64,000 bases of DNA from Microbacterium album (GTDB lineage: Bacteria > Actinomycetota > Actinomycetes > Actinomycetales > Microbacteriaceae), in assembly GCF_014643695.1 (NCBI RefSeq), contig NZ_BMJY01000012.1:1-64000 (forward strand), written 5' to 3'. This document shows, one piece after another, positions 8,896 through 16,561 of this stretch. Each line of letters begins with the position of its first letter. Position 1 is the stretch's first letter. The position numbers were made by a program, and so were the translations under genes. The notes beneath the pieces are model-generated. The model was not told the DNA's origin. It was given only the letters and a program-made list of their open reading frames with translations, and made no database searches.

Positions 8896-8949
8896 CGATG
8901 AGGTCGAGAGGCTCGGGCGCAGGTTCGTTGGAGCTTCTCGACCTCATCG
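8896..8949. repeat. 14-bp inverted repeat with 26-base loop between dctM and the permease gene
   Basis: The arms CGATGAGGTCGAGA (8896-8909) and TCTCGACCTCATCG (8936-8949) are exact complements. There is no T-run after them. The element fills much of the 182-bp gap between two co-oriented transporter genes and could be a transcript-stability hairpin, an attenuator or an operator. Confidence 0.6.
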
Positions 8950-9045
8950 AGCATTCGGTTCGCGCAGACCGGGAAGCGACACCTGCGCTCGCGGGTCCGA
9001 GTGAGATGTCCGCGGCGACGATTCGTGCGCGGCAGAGGCGCTGCG

Positions 9046-10488
9046 GTGGATGAGACGGTGCGACTGGTGCTCGCGGGCGCCCCGATCGTCGCCCTGCTCG
9101 CGATGCTTGTCCTCCGCATCCGTACGATGATCGCGGCGCTCGCCGCCCTTGGGCTGCTGCTCATTCTGAGCTTCGAGTTCCCGATCGGTGGCGGGTCTCT
9201 TGGCGACCTCGCCTCTCGGATGAGCGGTGTACTGCTCTCAGTCGTCCTCATCATGTACGGCGGCATTCTGCTTGCCGAGATGCTCGCCGCATCGGGCGCT
9301 CAGGACCGCATCAGCGCCTGGCTCAATCAGGCTGCAGGCAGCCGCGACCGTGCCATATTTCTGATTGCGTTCACCGTCGTGCCGCTGGCTGAGTCGGCCA
9401 TCGGCTGGGGCGTCGGGATCGTCGTCGGAGTGCCGTTGCTGATCCGCGTGGGGCTGCCGCCGGCGCGAGCAGCGACTGCCGCGCTGCTCGGTATGACCCA
9501 CAATGCGTGGGGATCCCTCGGATTGAGCCTGCTGCTTGTTGAGAGCATGAGCGGCCAGCCGTTGAACGCGCTCGGCTTCTGGGCAGCCGTCTTCACACTC
9601 CCCGTCCTTCTCGTGCTCGGTGTGGCGCTTGTGCTGGTGGGCCTCCAGCGTCCGCGTGCGGTCGGCGCGTTCGCTCAGATGCTCGTCGTGGTGCTCGTCA
9701 TCTGGGGTGCGCTGCTCGGCGCGAACCTCTGGGTCAGCCCGTCCCTCGCTGGAGTCGCGGCCCCGCTCGCAGGGCTCGCCATGTTGCTCGGTTTCTCCCG
9801 AGTCCGAGGCCCGCTGCCGCGTCTATCAAGAGCGACGGTCTTGGCGTTTGCTCCGTACTGCTTCCTCATCACGTCGATGGCCGGCGCGCTGACTCTCGCC
9901 GGTTTCGTCGACGTGGCTGACCTCCGTCCCATCGTCACGAGTCCGGCGCTGTGGCTCGTCGTGACAGCAGCGGTTACGCCGCCGATCGTCAGGCTCAAGC
10001 GCGAGCAGCTGCGCGAAGTCGTCGCGCGCGGAACTCGGATCTGGTTTCCCGCGTTCACCACAACGAGCCTCTTCATCTTGTTCGGATCGCTCCTGTCGGT
10101 GAACGGCATGGGGGATGCGCTGGCCGCGGGAGCCGCGAGGCTAGGAGCCGGCTTCGTGCTGATCGTTCCGATCGCGGGCGCCCTCGCGGGGTACCTGACA
10201 GTCTCCAATCTCTCTGCCGCCTCTATCGTCACGCCAGGCACGACCCACGCCTCGAGCAGCCTCGGCCTGGACACGGCTGTCGTGCTGGGCGCGCAGAACG
10301 CGGTGAGCAGCACAGCGATTCTCGCTTCCCCCGCCCGGGTCGTCTTGGCGGCGACGCTCGCGTCGGAGATGGGGTCGCGCGAGGATGCCACTATCAGTCT
10401 CGCCAAGGTGACCGGCATCGTCGCCGGGGTGAACGCGGTGATCGTCGCGCTTGTGACGCTCGCGCTCGCTCTGATGCTCCTGGTGTAG
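9046..10488 (+). CDS. L-lactate permease (LctP) family transporter
   Basis: About 480 residues, 12-14 membrane helices. The C-terminal third matches the LctP pattern: a GYLTVSNLSAASIVTPG-like loop, the Gln-Asn pair in LGAQNAVSS and then the SPARVVLAATLA segment. The middle contains AESAIGWGVGIVVGVPLL, equivalent to the FGAPVAI region. GTG 9046 is preferred to the upstream GTG 9001 because AGAGG lies about 7 bases before it. Members carry lactate, glycolate or similar 2-hydroxyacids with protons. A second carrier beside the TRAP system suggests uptake or release of a related hydroxyacid. Confidence 0.75.
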   Translation: MDETVRLVLAGAPIVALLAMLVLRIRTMIAALAALGLLLILSFEFPIGGGSLGDLASRMSGVLLSVVLIMYGGILLAEMLAASGAQDRISAWLNQAAGSRDRAIFLIAFTVVPLAESAIGWGVGIVVGVPLLIRVGLPPARAATAALLGMTHNAWGSLGLSLLLVESMSGQPLNALGFWAAVFTLPVLLVLGVALVLVGLQRPRAVGAFAQMLVVVLVIWGALLGANLWVSPSLAGVAAPLAGLAMLLGFSRVRGPLPRLSRATVLAFAPYCFLITSMAGALTLAGFVDVADLRPIVTSPALWLVVTAAVTPPIVRLKREQLREVVARGTRIWFPAFTTTSLFILFGSLLSVNGMGDALAAGAARLGAGFVLIVPIAGALAGYLTVSNLSAASIVTPGTTHASSSLGLDTAVVLGAQNAVSSTAILASPARVVLAATLASEMGSREDATISLAKVTGIVAGVNAVIVALVTLALALMLLV

Positions 10489-10774
10489 ACGTGTCGGCAT
10501 ACCTCCGGTGCGAGGCCGCACATGTCGCTCCCTGATGCCAGCCGGTGTCACGTATCGTCTGCTCTCTCAGCCGAGCAGGCCGTGGGCGAGGCGCCCGGTC
10601 GGCGGCCGACGTCCGCCGGGATGAGGCACACGCTTGCTGGGGCCGGATGCGCCCGGCGCGTCGGTGATGCGAGGATCTCAGCCATGACCACCCGATTCCA
10701 TTCCGGGGTGGCGGCTCCTCGGCCGCTGCCACCTCAGCGTCCGGCGCGGGCCTTGCGGTGAGGAGGGCAGAGCG

Positions 10775-11497
10775 GTGAGCGACCCCGCGGGGCGTGCTGT
10801 CGTCGAAGACGGAGAGCTCGTCCTCCACACCGACCGCGACAAGCTGTTGCGAGCGCTGCGGTACAACACGCGCTACGTCGCCGTCTACGCTCTTCTGGTC
10901 GCGGGCCTCGCCGCCGGTATCGTGGCCGTGGCCGTGACCGGGATCGGCCGCGGTCCGACATACCTCCTGCTCGGGTTCCTGCTGGTGCTTCTCGTCGGGA
11001 GCCTCGGGATGGGGCTGTGGCTGCGCGCGCGTGTCCGTGGTTTCCTGCGGGTGGACGGCCCGTTCATCGTCGTGAGCCGGGCGGGAGTCGCCGTCGACGG
11101 CATCCCACGGATCGCCTGGGGCGACGTGCTCGGGGTGATCTACGGCGACAGCTCCGAGAACCTCCGCACGGGCAATGGCGTCGCACGCTGGATGAAGAAC
11201 CTGACCTATCAGGCCGGTGGAGCACAAGTGTTCCTCCACGTCGGCGTCCGTGAACCCAAGAGATACCGTGCCGCAGCGAGTGGCCCGCTTGCGCGCTACG
11301 TGTCGGCGCTCGACATGGGGCTGCTCATGCATCTGGATACCGCGCTCGATGATGCGCGACTCGCACGACTGCGCGGCGCCCTGCGCGCTGCCACGGCCCA
11401 GGCCGGGGTCCGCTACCTCGAGACCTCGGACACCCGGCGCATGATGCGCGCCGCGAGCAGCATGGCCACGGGGCGGCCCATGCGGCGCGACCCCTGA
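10775..11497 (+). CDS. membrane protein of unknown function
   Basis: 240 residues. A short polar N terminus is followed by a double membrane hairpin (YVAVYALLVAGLAAGIVAVA and YLLLGFLLVLLVGSLGMGLW). After that comes a cytoplasmic region whose FIVVSRAGVAVDGIPRIAWGDVLGV strand pattern resembles PH-like/bPH domains of actinobacterial membrane proteins. GTG start with AGGAGGG ribosome site. It precedes the immunity-like and ART-like genes on the same strand but 142 bp away. Function not recognised. Confidence 0.6.
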   Translation: MSDPAGRAVVEDGELVLHTDRDKLLRALRYNTRYVAVYALLVAGLAAGIVAVAVTGIGRGPTYLLLGFLLVLLVGSLGMGLWLRARVRGFLRVDGPFIVVSRAGVAVDGIPRIAWGDVLGVIYGDSSENLRTGNGVARWMKNLTYQAGGAQVFLHVGVREPKRYRAAASGPLARYVSALDMGLLMHLDTALDDARLARLRGALRAATAQAGVRYLETSDTRRMMRAASSMATGRPMRRDP

Positions 11498-11639
11498 TCA
11501 CCGCGGCCTTCCGCGCCTGCCGCCGACCAGGTGCTCCCGCAGGACAGAAGGGTCTCGTCTCCGCCACGGCGTCCGGGTACTCTGGCCGCAGAACCGAGCC
11601 GAAATTGGTTCGGACCGTCCGCCGGATACGAGACGCGGG

Positions 11640-12200
11640 GTGAGAGGTGTGGAGGATCCGACCGCCGAAGGCGTGGCCGAACACGGTCAGCGTGCTGCAT
11701 CGCGCCCGCCGGCGGGCCGGTTGACGGAGTGGCTCACGCGAGAGGGCGTCCGTGTCTCGCCTTCGGGCGATGCCCAGATCCTCATCGATGAGGGTGAGGC
11801 GGTCCATACCGTCTCCGAGCGCGGCGGCGTCTGGACTGTCCAGACCCGCGTGCGCGACGACGACCGCGGTCCCGTAGTCAGGTCGGCGCGGTGGGAGGAC
11901 ATTGAGCGCTTCGTCATGATGGTCTATTTCTCGACGATCCGCCGCAAGCATGGTCTGAGTCCCGTGGGACCGCTTGCGAGGGCGGCGGCGGACGGCTCAA
12001 CAGGCGCAGCCGACGGCTACTCGATCAGCCCGGATCCCGCGGGTGGAGTGACCCTCATCGCTCCCGACGGGCGCACCGTCTGGTTCACTCGCGACATTCA
12101 GGCCGCAGCTTTCAGCCGGTACGACAAGTTCACGGCGGATGAGCTCCGCGCGCAGGCGACGACCCTGGAAGCGGCCCTCGCGGAGCGAGCTGGAGCATGA
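11640..12200 (+). CDS. possible immunity protein (Imm61-like), coupled to ART gene
   Basis: 186 residues from GTG 11640; GTG 11649 is an equally possible start. It has no signal or membrane segment. The order is a helix (LTEWLTREG), alternating beta strands, DIERFVMMVYFSTIRRK, then a second beta block (GYSISPDPAGGVTLIAPDGRTVWF) and a C-terminal helix. This resembles the small beta-rich immunity families found next to polymorphic toxins in actinobacteria. Its stop codon overlaps the start of the ADP-ribosyltransferase-like gene by 4 bp, so the two are made together. The family name is a tentative reading. Confidence 0.5.
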   Translation: MRGVEDPTAEGVAEHGQRAASRPPAGRLTEWLTREGVRVSPSGDAQILIDEGEAVHTVSERGGVWTVQTRVRDDDRGPVVRSARWEDIERFVMMVYFSTIRRKHGLSPVGPLARAAADGSTGAADGYSISPDPAGGVTLIAPDGRTVWFTRDIQAAAFSRYDKFTADELRAQATTLEAALAERAGA

Positions 12201-12643
12201 ACGACGCGATGACGAGGTTCGTGGAGGCGGTGTCGCGGCTGCCGGTGTATCGGGGGTTGTCGTGGCGGGCGGCGGACTTCGCGTTGACGACGCCGTTGAC
12301 GACGGAGATGCCCATTCCGACGAGCCGGGATGTTCGGGTGGCGACGGAGAACTTCCGGGTCGCCGGTGCGCACCTTTTCGTGACGACGGGCGCACGCGAA
12401 ATCGGGCCGCTGGCGGCGAACCCCGCGGAGCAGGAGGTCGTCCTGTTGCCGGGTGCGCGACTGGTTCCGGTCTCGGCGTTGCACGAGGTCGAGGGGGTGA
12501 AGGTGCAGGTGGTGCTCGAGCAGCCCCCCGCGAACGAGCCGCTCCCGGAGTATCCCGACGACGAGGGGATCGGGACGCTGATCCGGGATGCCCGTTCTCG
12601 GGCGGACGTCGCCGTCACGAGCCCTGGCCGGTTCGGGGCTTAG
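12197..12643 (+). CDS. small ADP-ribosyltransferase-fold protein
   Basis: 148 residues that match the R-S-E class of mono-ADP-ribosyltransferases. The order is LPxYRGLSWRA with candidate catalytic Arg24 (Arg19 less likely), a PTSRD motif with Ser43, and the ExE motif EQE at 78-80 in NPAEQEVVLLPG followed by a terminal beta strand. Such domains modify protein or nucleic-acid targets using NAD+, and in actinobacteria they often form toxin tips. Here no delivery or secretion domain precedes the catalytic core, and translation is coupled to the preceding gene. It could be an intracellular toxin, an orphan toxin tip, or a housekeeping modifier. Confidence 0.65.
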   Translation: MNDAMTRFVEAVSRLPVYRGLSWRAADFALTTPLTTEMPIPTSRDVRVATENFRVAGAHLFVTTGAREIGPLAANPAEQEVVLLPGARLVPVSALHEVEGVKVQVVLEQPPANEPLPEYPDDEGIGTLIRDARSRADVAVTSPGRFGA

Positions 12644-12690
12644 TGCCATCGGTCCAATGACTCCGCGGATGACCCCAGGGGTGTGACGTC

Positions 12691-13011
12691 GTGACGGATC
12701 AAGCGAGTGCCGTGGAGGAGTACCGACGGCGCGGGGCGCAAGCCATCGCAGAAGTCGAGCGCATCCCCGACCGATCGCTGAGCGACCCGGGTGTCAAGCA
12801 GCGAATCGCGCACGTCATCGAGCAATCGGTGGAACGCGTGAGCGACGGCAGAGCGGTGGAAGACGGTCTCACGGCCGAATCGCTCGCCCGAATGCTCGTC
12901 GACGCAGGGGGTCCTCGTGAGCCGGGCCACTCGACGGAGTGGGCGTTTCGGCGTCTTGCCGATCTGCGGACCGCCATCGCCTTCACCTCAACCCGTGGAG
13001 CGGCGTCATGA
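12691..13011 (+). CDS. hypothetical protein, possibly truncated
   Basis: 106 residues, GTG start, no recognised domain, mostly helical and charged (EYRRRGAQAIAEVERIPD, IAHVIEQSVERVSDG). It sits between the ART-like gene and a short coding remnant. Reading through its TGA stop in the same frame gives 29 more plausible codons to 13101, so the present stop may mark a truncation. Role unknown; membership in the toxin/immunity cluster is only by position. Confidence 0.45.
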   Translation: MTDQASAVEEYRRRGAQAIAEVERIPDRSLSDPGVKQRIAHVIEQSVERVSDGRAVEDGLTAESLARMLVDAGGPREPGHSTEWAFRRLADLRTAIAFTSTRGAAS

Positions 13012-13101
13012 GCAGCCCGGGTTCAGGCGGCGATCGCGGAGGATCCGGGTCTCGAGCCGCCCTCGTCGCTGTTCGACGGGTTCGCGCAGGAGCGGCGATG
13101 A
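13012..13101 (+). pseudogene. coding remnant lacking a start codon
   Basis: The frame ending at TGA 13099-13101 has strongly coding-like third positions and reads QAAIAEDPGLEPPSSLFDGF, then AQERR. It is cut off upstream by the TGA at 13009-13011 and has no start codon. An ATG at 13008 lies one base out of frame, beside a CCCGGG run. The stretch therefore looks like the tail of a small gene broken by a one-base change or a stop mutation. Confidence 0.4.
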
Positions 13102-13141
13102 CCGGCGGCCCTCGCTCGCCGGCGCGAGAGAGAGGACGTGT

Positions 13142-13555
13142 ATGGCTGAGGAAAGAGGCCGCGATGGCCGCCCGGCGACCGTGCTGGAACGTGCGATATC
13201 CCGGGCACAGCAGGCAACGCTCGATACCGGGACCGTGCTCTGGGTGCTCGCGGCGTCCGACGTCGTGATCATCAACGAGGGACCACCCGAGGGTGATCAG
13301 TTCCCGGACCGGCCGCTCGTCGTGGCGAGGGCCGGCGCCACCTTCCTCGCCGTGTACACCCACCGCGATCTCGCCGCTGAGGCGACCGGCGGCGAGCGGG
13401 TCGTCGTTCACGTGCCGGCCCTCGAGGTGCTGAGACGCGTGCCCGCGAGCGCCGGGCTCGTGATCAACCCCGGGCGTGCGCTGGGGCTCGAGATCCCCCC
13501 GACCGGTCTGCGCGCCTTCACCCTCGACGTGCTCGAGACATCCGTCAGTTGGTAA
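13142..13555 (+). CDS. SseB-like N-terminal domain protein
   Basis: 137 residues from ATG 13142. The chain has the SseB_N pattern: an initial helix, LWVLAASDVVIINEG, a strand with FLAVYTHRDLAAE and the signature AGLVINPGRALGLEIPPTGL. Single-domain SseB-like proteins are frequent beside secretion and toxin loci of actinobacteria, but their biochemical role is unclear. It closes the unusual 10.8-13.6 kb cluster and faces a tandem-repeat region. Confidence 0.65.
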   Translation: MAEERGRDGRPATVLERAISRAQQATLDTGTVLWVLAASDVVIINEGPPEGDQFPDRPLVVARAGATFLAVYTHRDLAAEATGGERVVVHVPALEVLRRVPASAGLVINPGRALGLEIPPTGLRAFTLDVLETSVSW

Positions 13556-13665
13556 AAAACACGATGGGCGACAGGGCCCGTCGGCTGACGAGCATCTCGC
13601 TTCCTACCCGCCCTCGCATGTGCTCGACGATGTCCCACTTGATGCCGGAATGGACCTCTCAATCC

Positions 13666-13752
13666 GGCACAAAGTGGGACACGGGAGACGTGTAAGCGGC
13701 ACAAAGTGGGACACGGGAGACGTGTAAGGGGCACGAAGTGGGACACGGGCGC
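13666..13752. repeat. 32-bp tandem repeat, 2.7 units, with an inverted partial copy upstream
   Basis: Units begin at 13666, 13698 and 13730 with GGCACAAAGTGGGACACGGG, then AGACGTGTAA; the last is partial and reads GGCACGAAGTGGG. An inverted relative (TGTCCCACTTGATGCC) lies at 13631-13646. The array sits between convergent genes, and no transposase is nearby. It could be a decayed insertion-element end, a protein-binding array, or part of the 3' ends of the flanking transcripts. Confidence 0.75.
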
Positions 13753-13772
13753 GCGCGACGGATGGCGGCGCG

Positions 13773-15071
13773 TCAGCCGAGCAGGGCATGGGCGATCGCG
13801 TAGATCGTCAGGCCGGCGAGCGCGCCGACGACCGTGCCGTTGAGCCGGATGAACTGCAGGTCGCGTCCGACCATCAGCTCGATCTTGTCGGTCGTCTCCT
13901 TCGGATCCCATCGCTCGACGGTGTCGGTGATGAGCGACGCGATGTCGTGACGGTAGCGCTCGACGACGAACACCGCGGCATCCGTAACCCACGTGTCCAC
14001 CCGCGTGCGCAGCGTGGGGTCCTCCTCGAGGCGGGCACCGATCTCGACCAGCGCCGCCCGGATCCGCTCGCGCAGGCCGCTCTCCGGATCCGCCAGCTCC
14101 CGCAGCAGCCCCTGCTTCGCGACGTCCCAGGCCTCGCCCGCCAGCCTTCGGATCCGGGGGCTGTCGAACAGCGTCGACTTGGCCTGCTCCAGCCGAGCTC
14201 GCGTCACCGGGTCGTGCTGGAGGTTGTCGGCCAGCCGCGCGAGGTAGGCGTCGATCGCGCGGCGGGCCGGGTGCTCCGGGTCCGCCTGCACCGCGTTCAC
14301 GAACGTGACCGCCTCATGGTGCACCGTCTGGTCGACCAGGCGCTGCGCCACCGACGGCACCCACGACGGCAGCCTCCGCGAGACGAGTCCGTCGAACGCG
14401 TCGGGGTTGGCCTCGAGCCAGGCGGCGACCGTCTCGGCCGCCAGATCCACAGCCCCGTGGTGAGCCTCCGACTCGATCACCCTCTCGAGCCAGCCGCCGA
14501 TCGGCTCGCCCCAGCCGGGCTCGATCAGGTGGGAGCGCGCGAGCGACTCGATGACGTCCTGCACGTCCTCGTCGCTCAGCGCCCGCAGCACGCCCTGAGC
14601 CAGAGCGCTTCCCTCGGAGGCGACGCGTTCGGCGTTGTCCGGCTGCCGCAGCCATCCGCCCAGCCGTGCCGCGATGGGCGTGGTCGCGAGCTTGGCGCGC
14701 ACCACGTCGGCCTCGAGGAAGTTGGTCTCGACGAACTCGCCCAGGTTGCGTCCGATCTCGTCCTTGCGAGTCGGGATGATGGCGGTGTGCGGGATGGGCA
14801 GGCCGAGCGGGCGACGGAACAGCGCCGTGACCGCGAACCAGTCGGCCAGCGCGCCGACCATGCCGCCCTCCGCCGCCGCCCGCAGGTACGCCAGCGCGGG
14901 CACCTCCTGCTGGAAGGCGAAGCCGACCACGAACAGGGCCGCCATGAGCAGCAGGGCTCCGAGGGCGATCGCCTTCATACGGCGCAGCCGGCGGCGGCGC
15001 TCCTCGTCGGCGGGGGACAGGAGGGTCGTCAGCGGGTTCGCCGGTCTCGAGGCGCAGGCCATGCCCGCCAT
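13773..15071 (-). CDS. DUF445 family membrane-anchored protein
   Basis: 432 residues. A single hydrophobic segment (MKAIALGALLLMAALFVVGFAF, roughly 32-53) is followed by the family signature AAAEGGMVGALADWFAVTALFRRPLG and PHTAIIPTRKDEIGRNLGEFVETNFL. A long helical body follows, then a C-terminal hydrophobic hairpin (LNGTVVGALAGLTIYAIAHALLG). DUF445 proteins are widespread in actinobacteria and of unknown function, possibly membrane-scaffold proteins. Monocistronic and convergent to the SseB-like gene. Confidence 0.85.
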   Translation of the reverse strand: MAGMACASRPANPLTTLLSPADEERRRRLRRMKAIALGALLLMAALFVVGFAFQQEVPALAYLRAAAEGGMVGALADWFAVTALFRRPLGLPIPHTAIIPTRKDEIGRNLGEFVETNFLEADVVRAKLATTPIAARLGGWLRQPDNAERVASEGSALAQGVLRALSDEDVQDVIESLARSHLIEPGWGEPIGGWLERVIESEAHHGAVDLAAETVAAWLEANPDAFDGLVSRRLPSWVPSVAQRLVDQTVHHEAVTFVNAVQADPEHPARRAIDAYLARLADNLQHDPVTRARLEQAKSTLFDSPRIRRLAGEAWDVAKQGLLRELADPESGLRERIRAALVEIGARLEEDPTLRTRVDTWVTDAAVFVVERYRHDIASLITDTVERWDPKETTDKIELMVGRDLQFIRLNGTVVGALAGLTIYAIAHALLG

Positions 15072-15112
15072 CCTCGCATGCGCCTCATACCCGGCAGGGG
15101 TACTCTCGCGGT

Positions 15113-15385
15113 GTGATCGAAGACATCCAGAAGCGCGCCCTGCACCGCACCCGCATCCTCGAGGGGCAGCTGCGCGGCCTCGGCCGGATGATCGAGAACG
15201 AGGACTACTGCATGGACATCATCACGCAGTCGCGTGCGATCCAGCGCTCACTCGAATCCCTCAACCGCCTGCTGCTCGAGAACCACCTGCGCACCCACGT
15301 CACGCACATGTTCGAGCACGGCGACGAGGAACGCGAGCGCGCCGTGGCAGAGCTCCTGCGGGCCTTCGATTTCGACGGGCGCTGA
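15113..15385 (+). CDS. CsoR/RcnR family metal-sensing repressor
   Basis: 90 residues forming the three-helix DUF156 fold that works as a tetramer. Candidate metal ligands are Cys33 (DYCMD), His58 and His62 (NHLRTH). CsoR copper sensors have Cys at the last position; a C-H-H set is the RcnR (Ni/Co) pattern, though the N-terminal RcnR His3 is Glu3 here. It thus may sense a metal other than copper, or a different ligand. No metal transporter gene adjoins it, so its target is probably distant. Confidence 0.8.
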   Translation: MIEDIQKRALHRTRILEGQLRGLGRMIENEDYCMDIITQSRAIQRSLESLNRLLLENHLRTHVTHMFEHGDEERERAVAELLRAFDFDGR

Positions 15386-15400
15386 CGCGGCCCGGCGCGA

Positions 15401-16561
15401 CTACTGCTCCAGCGGCCCCAGCCACGCGGCGGCCACCGTGGCGTGAGCCGACTCCGGGTCCGAGGGATGGAACGCGCCCGCGAGCACGTCCCGGTACAGG
15501 CGGGACAGCTCATTCGACGCGAAGTACGACGAGCCGCCCGCGACGAGCATCGCGTCGTCGACGATGCGCTTCGCGGTGCCCGTCGCCCGGTGCTTGACGC
15601 CGGACAGGAGCGAGAACCACCGGGAGCCGTGGTCGGCCTGCGCGTCGACGTCGTGAGCGAGGGAGGCGAGCTGCGGAGGCAGCGCGTCGTACGCGAGCGC
15701 CATGTCGGCGATGTGCCAGCGGATGTCGGGGTCCTGGCTGAGGGGCTTCCCGGTCTTCTTCGAGCGGCGGCCCTCCGCCGCGGCGACCGCCAGATCGAGA
15801 GCGCGCCGCGCGATGCCGGTGTAGACGGATGCGAGCAGCAGCTCGAACGTGCTGAAGATCCCGAAGACGATCGGATCCGGGTTCGGCCCGGGCGGGACGC
15901 GGCGCACCACGCGATCCGCGGGGGCGACGACGCCGTGCAGCTCGGTCGTGCGGCTCTGCGTGCCGCGCATCCCCAGCGTGTCCCAATCGTCGCGCGTCAC
16001 GACGCGCTCGTCGCGCGGCACGAACGCGTACACGAGCTTCGGGCCATCCGGTGACGCGGTGTCGAGACCGTGCAGGCCCAGTTGCGTCCACACCGGCGCG
16101 AGCGACGTGAAGATCTTGGTGCCCGTGAAGGCGTAGGCGCCGCCGGCCAGCGGCTCGGCGACGGTGTCGCTGCCGAACAGCACGAGATCGTTGCCGGCCT
16201 CGCTGATGCCGAACGCGAACACCTCCCCCGCGGCCGCGCCCTCCTGCACGAAACGCAGCTCGTCCAGGCCGCGGTCCCGCATCATCTTGGCCACGCCCGT
16301 CCATACCAGATGCATGTTCACCGCGAGCGCCGTCGCGGGCGCCGCCTCGGCGAGGCGCTGCTGCAGCACGCACGCCTCGGCGAGCCCGAGCCCGGCACCG
16401 CCGCGATCGGCGGGGACGAGCACGCTCAGGTATCCCGCCTCGCGCAGCTCGGCGAGGTCCTCCTCCGGGAAGACGTTCCTCGCGTCCACGGAGGGGGCGC
16501 GGTGCCGGATGCGCTCGACGAGCGCGTCGGGCAGGATGTCGCGGGGATCGAAACGGGTCAT
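15401..16561 (-). CDS. acyl-CoA dehydrogenase family flavoprotein
   Basis: 386 residues with the ACAD order: an N-terminal helical domain (LREAGYLSVLVPADRGGAGL), a central beta domain (FAFGISEAGNDLVLFGSD and YAFTGTKIFTSLAP) and a C-terminal helical bundle. The sequence is of the diverged type also seen in FMNH2-dependent desulfurisation or N-hydroxylase enzymes, so oxidation of acyl-CoA is not certain. Its start overlaps the stop of the upstream hydrolase gene by 4 bp, indicating a two-gene operon. Confidence 0.8.
   Translation of the reverse strand: MTRFDPRDILPDALVERIRHRAPSVDARNVFPEEDLAELREAGYLSVLVPADRGGAGLGLAEACVLQQRLAEAAPATALAVNMHLVWTGVAKMMRDRGLDELRFVQEGAAAGEVFAFGISEAGNDLVLFGSDTVAEPLAGGAYAFTGTKIFTSLAPVWTQLGLHGLDTASPDGPKLVYAFVPRDERVVTRDDWDTLGMRGTQSRTTELHGVVAPADRVVRRVPPGPNPDPIVFGIFSTFELLLASVYTGIARRALDLAVAAAEGRRSKKTGKPLSQDPDIRWHIADMALAYDALPPQLASLAHDVDAQADHGSRWFSLLSGVKHRATGTAKRIVDDAMLVAGGSSYFASNELSRLYRDVLAGAFHPSDPESAHATVAAAWLGPLEQ

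Noticed and set aside
10489..10774. Possible small gene (79 codons at 10522) in the gap before the unknown membrane protein
   Set aside because: No ribosome site, biased Arg/Pro composition and no recognisable motif; nothing convincing was seen in this 286-bp gap.
13008..13268. ORF starting MSSPGSGG
   Set aside because: Arg/Ser/Pro-rich composition and poor third-position pattern; the neighbouring frame has the coding signature, so this is a shadow of the remnant and of the SseB-like gene.
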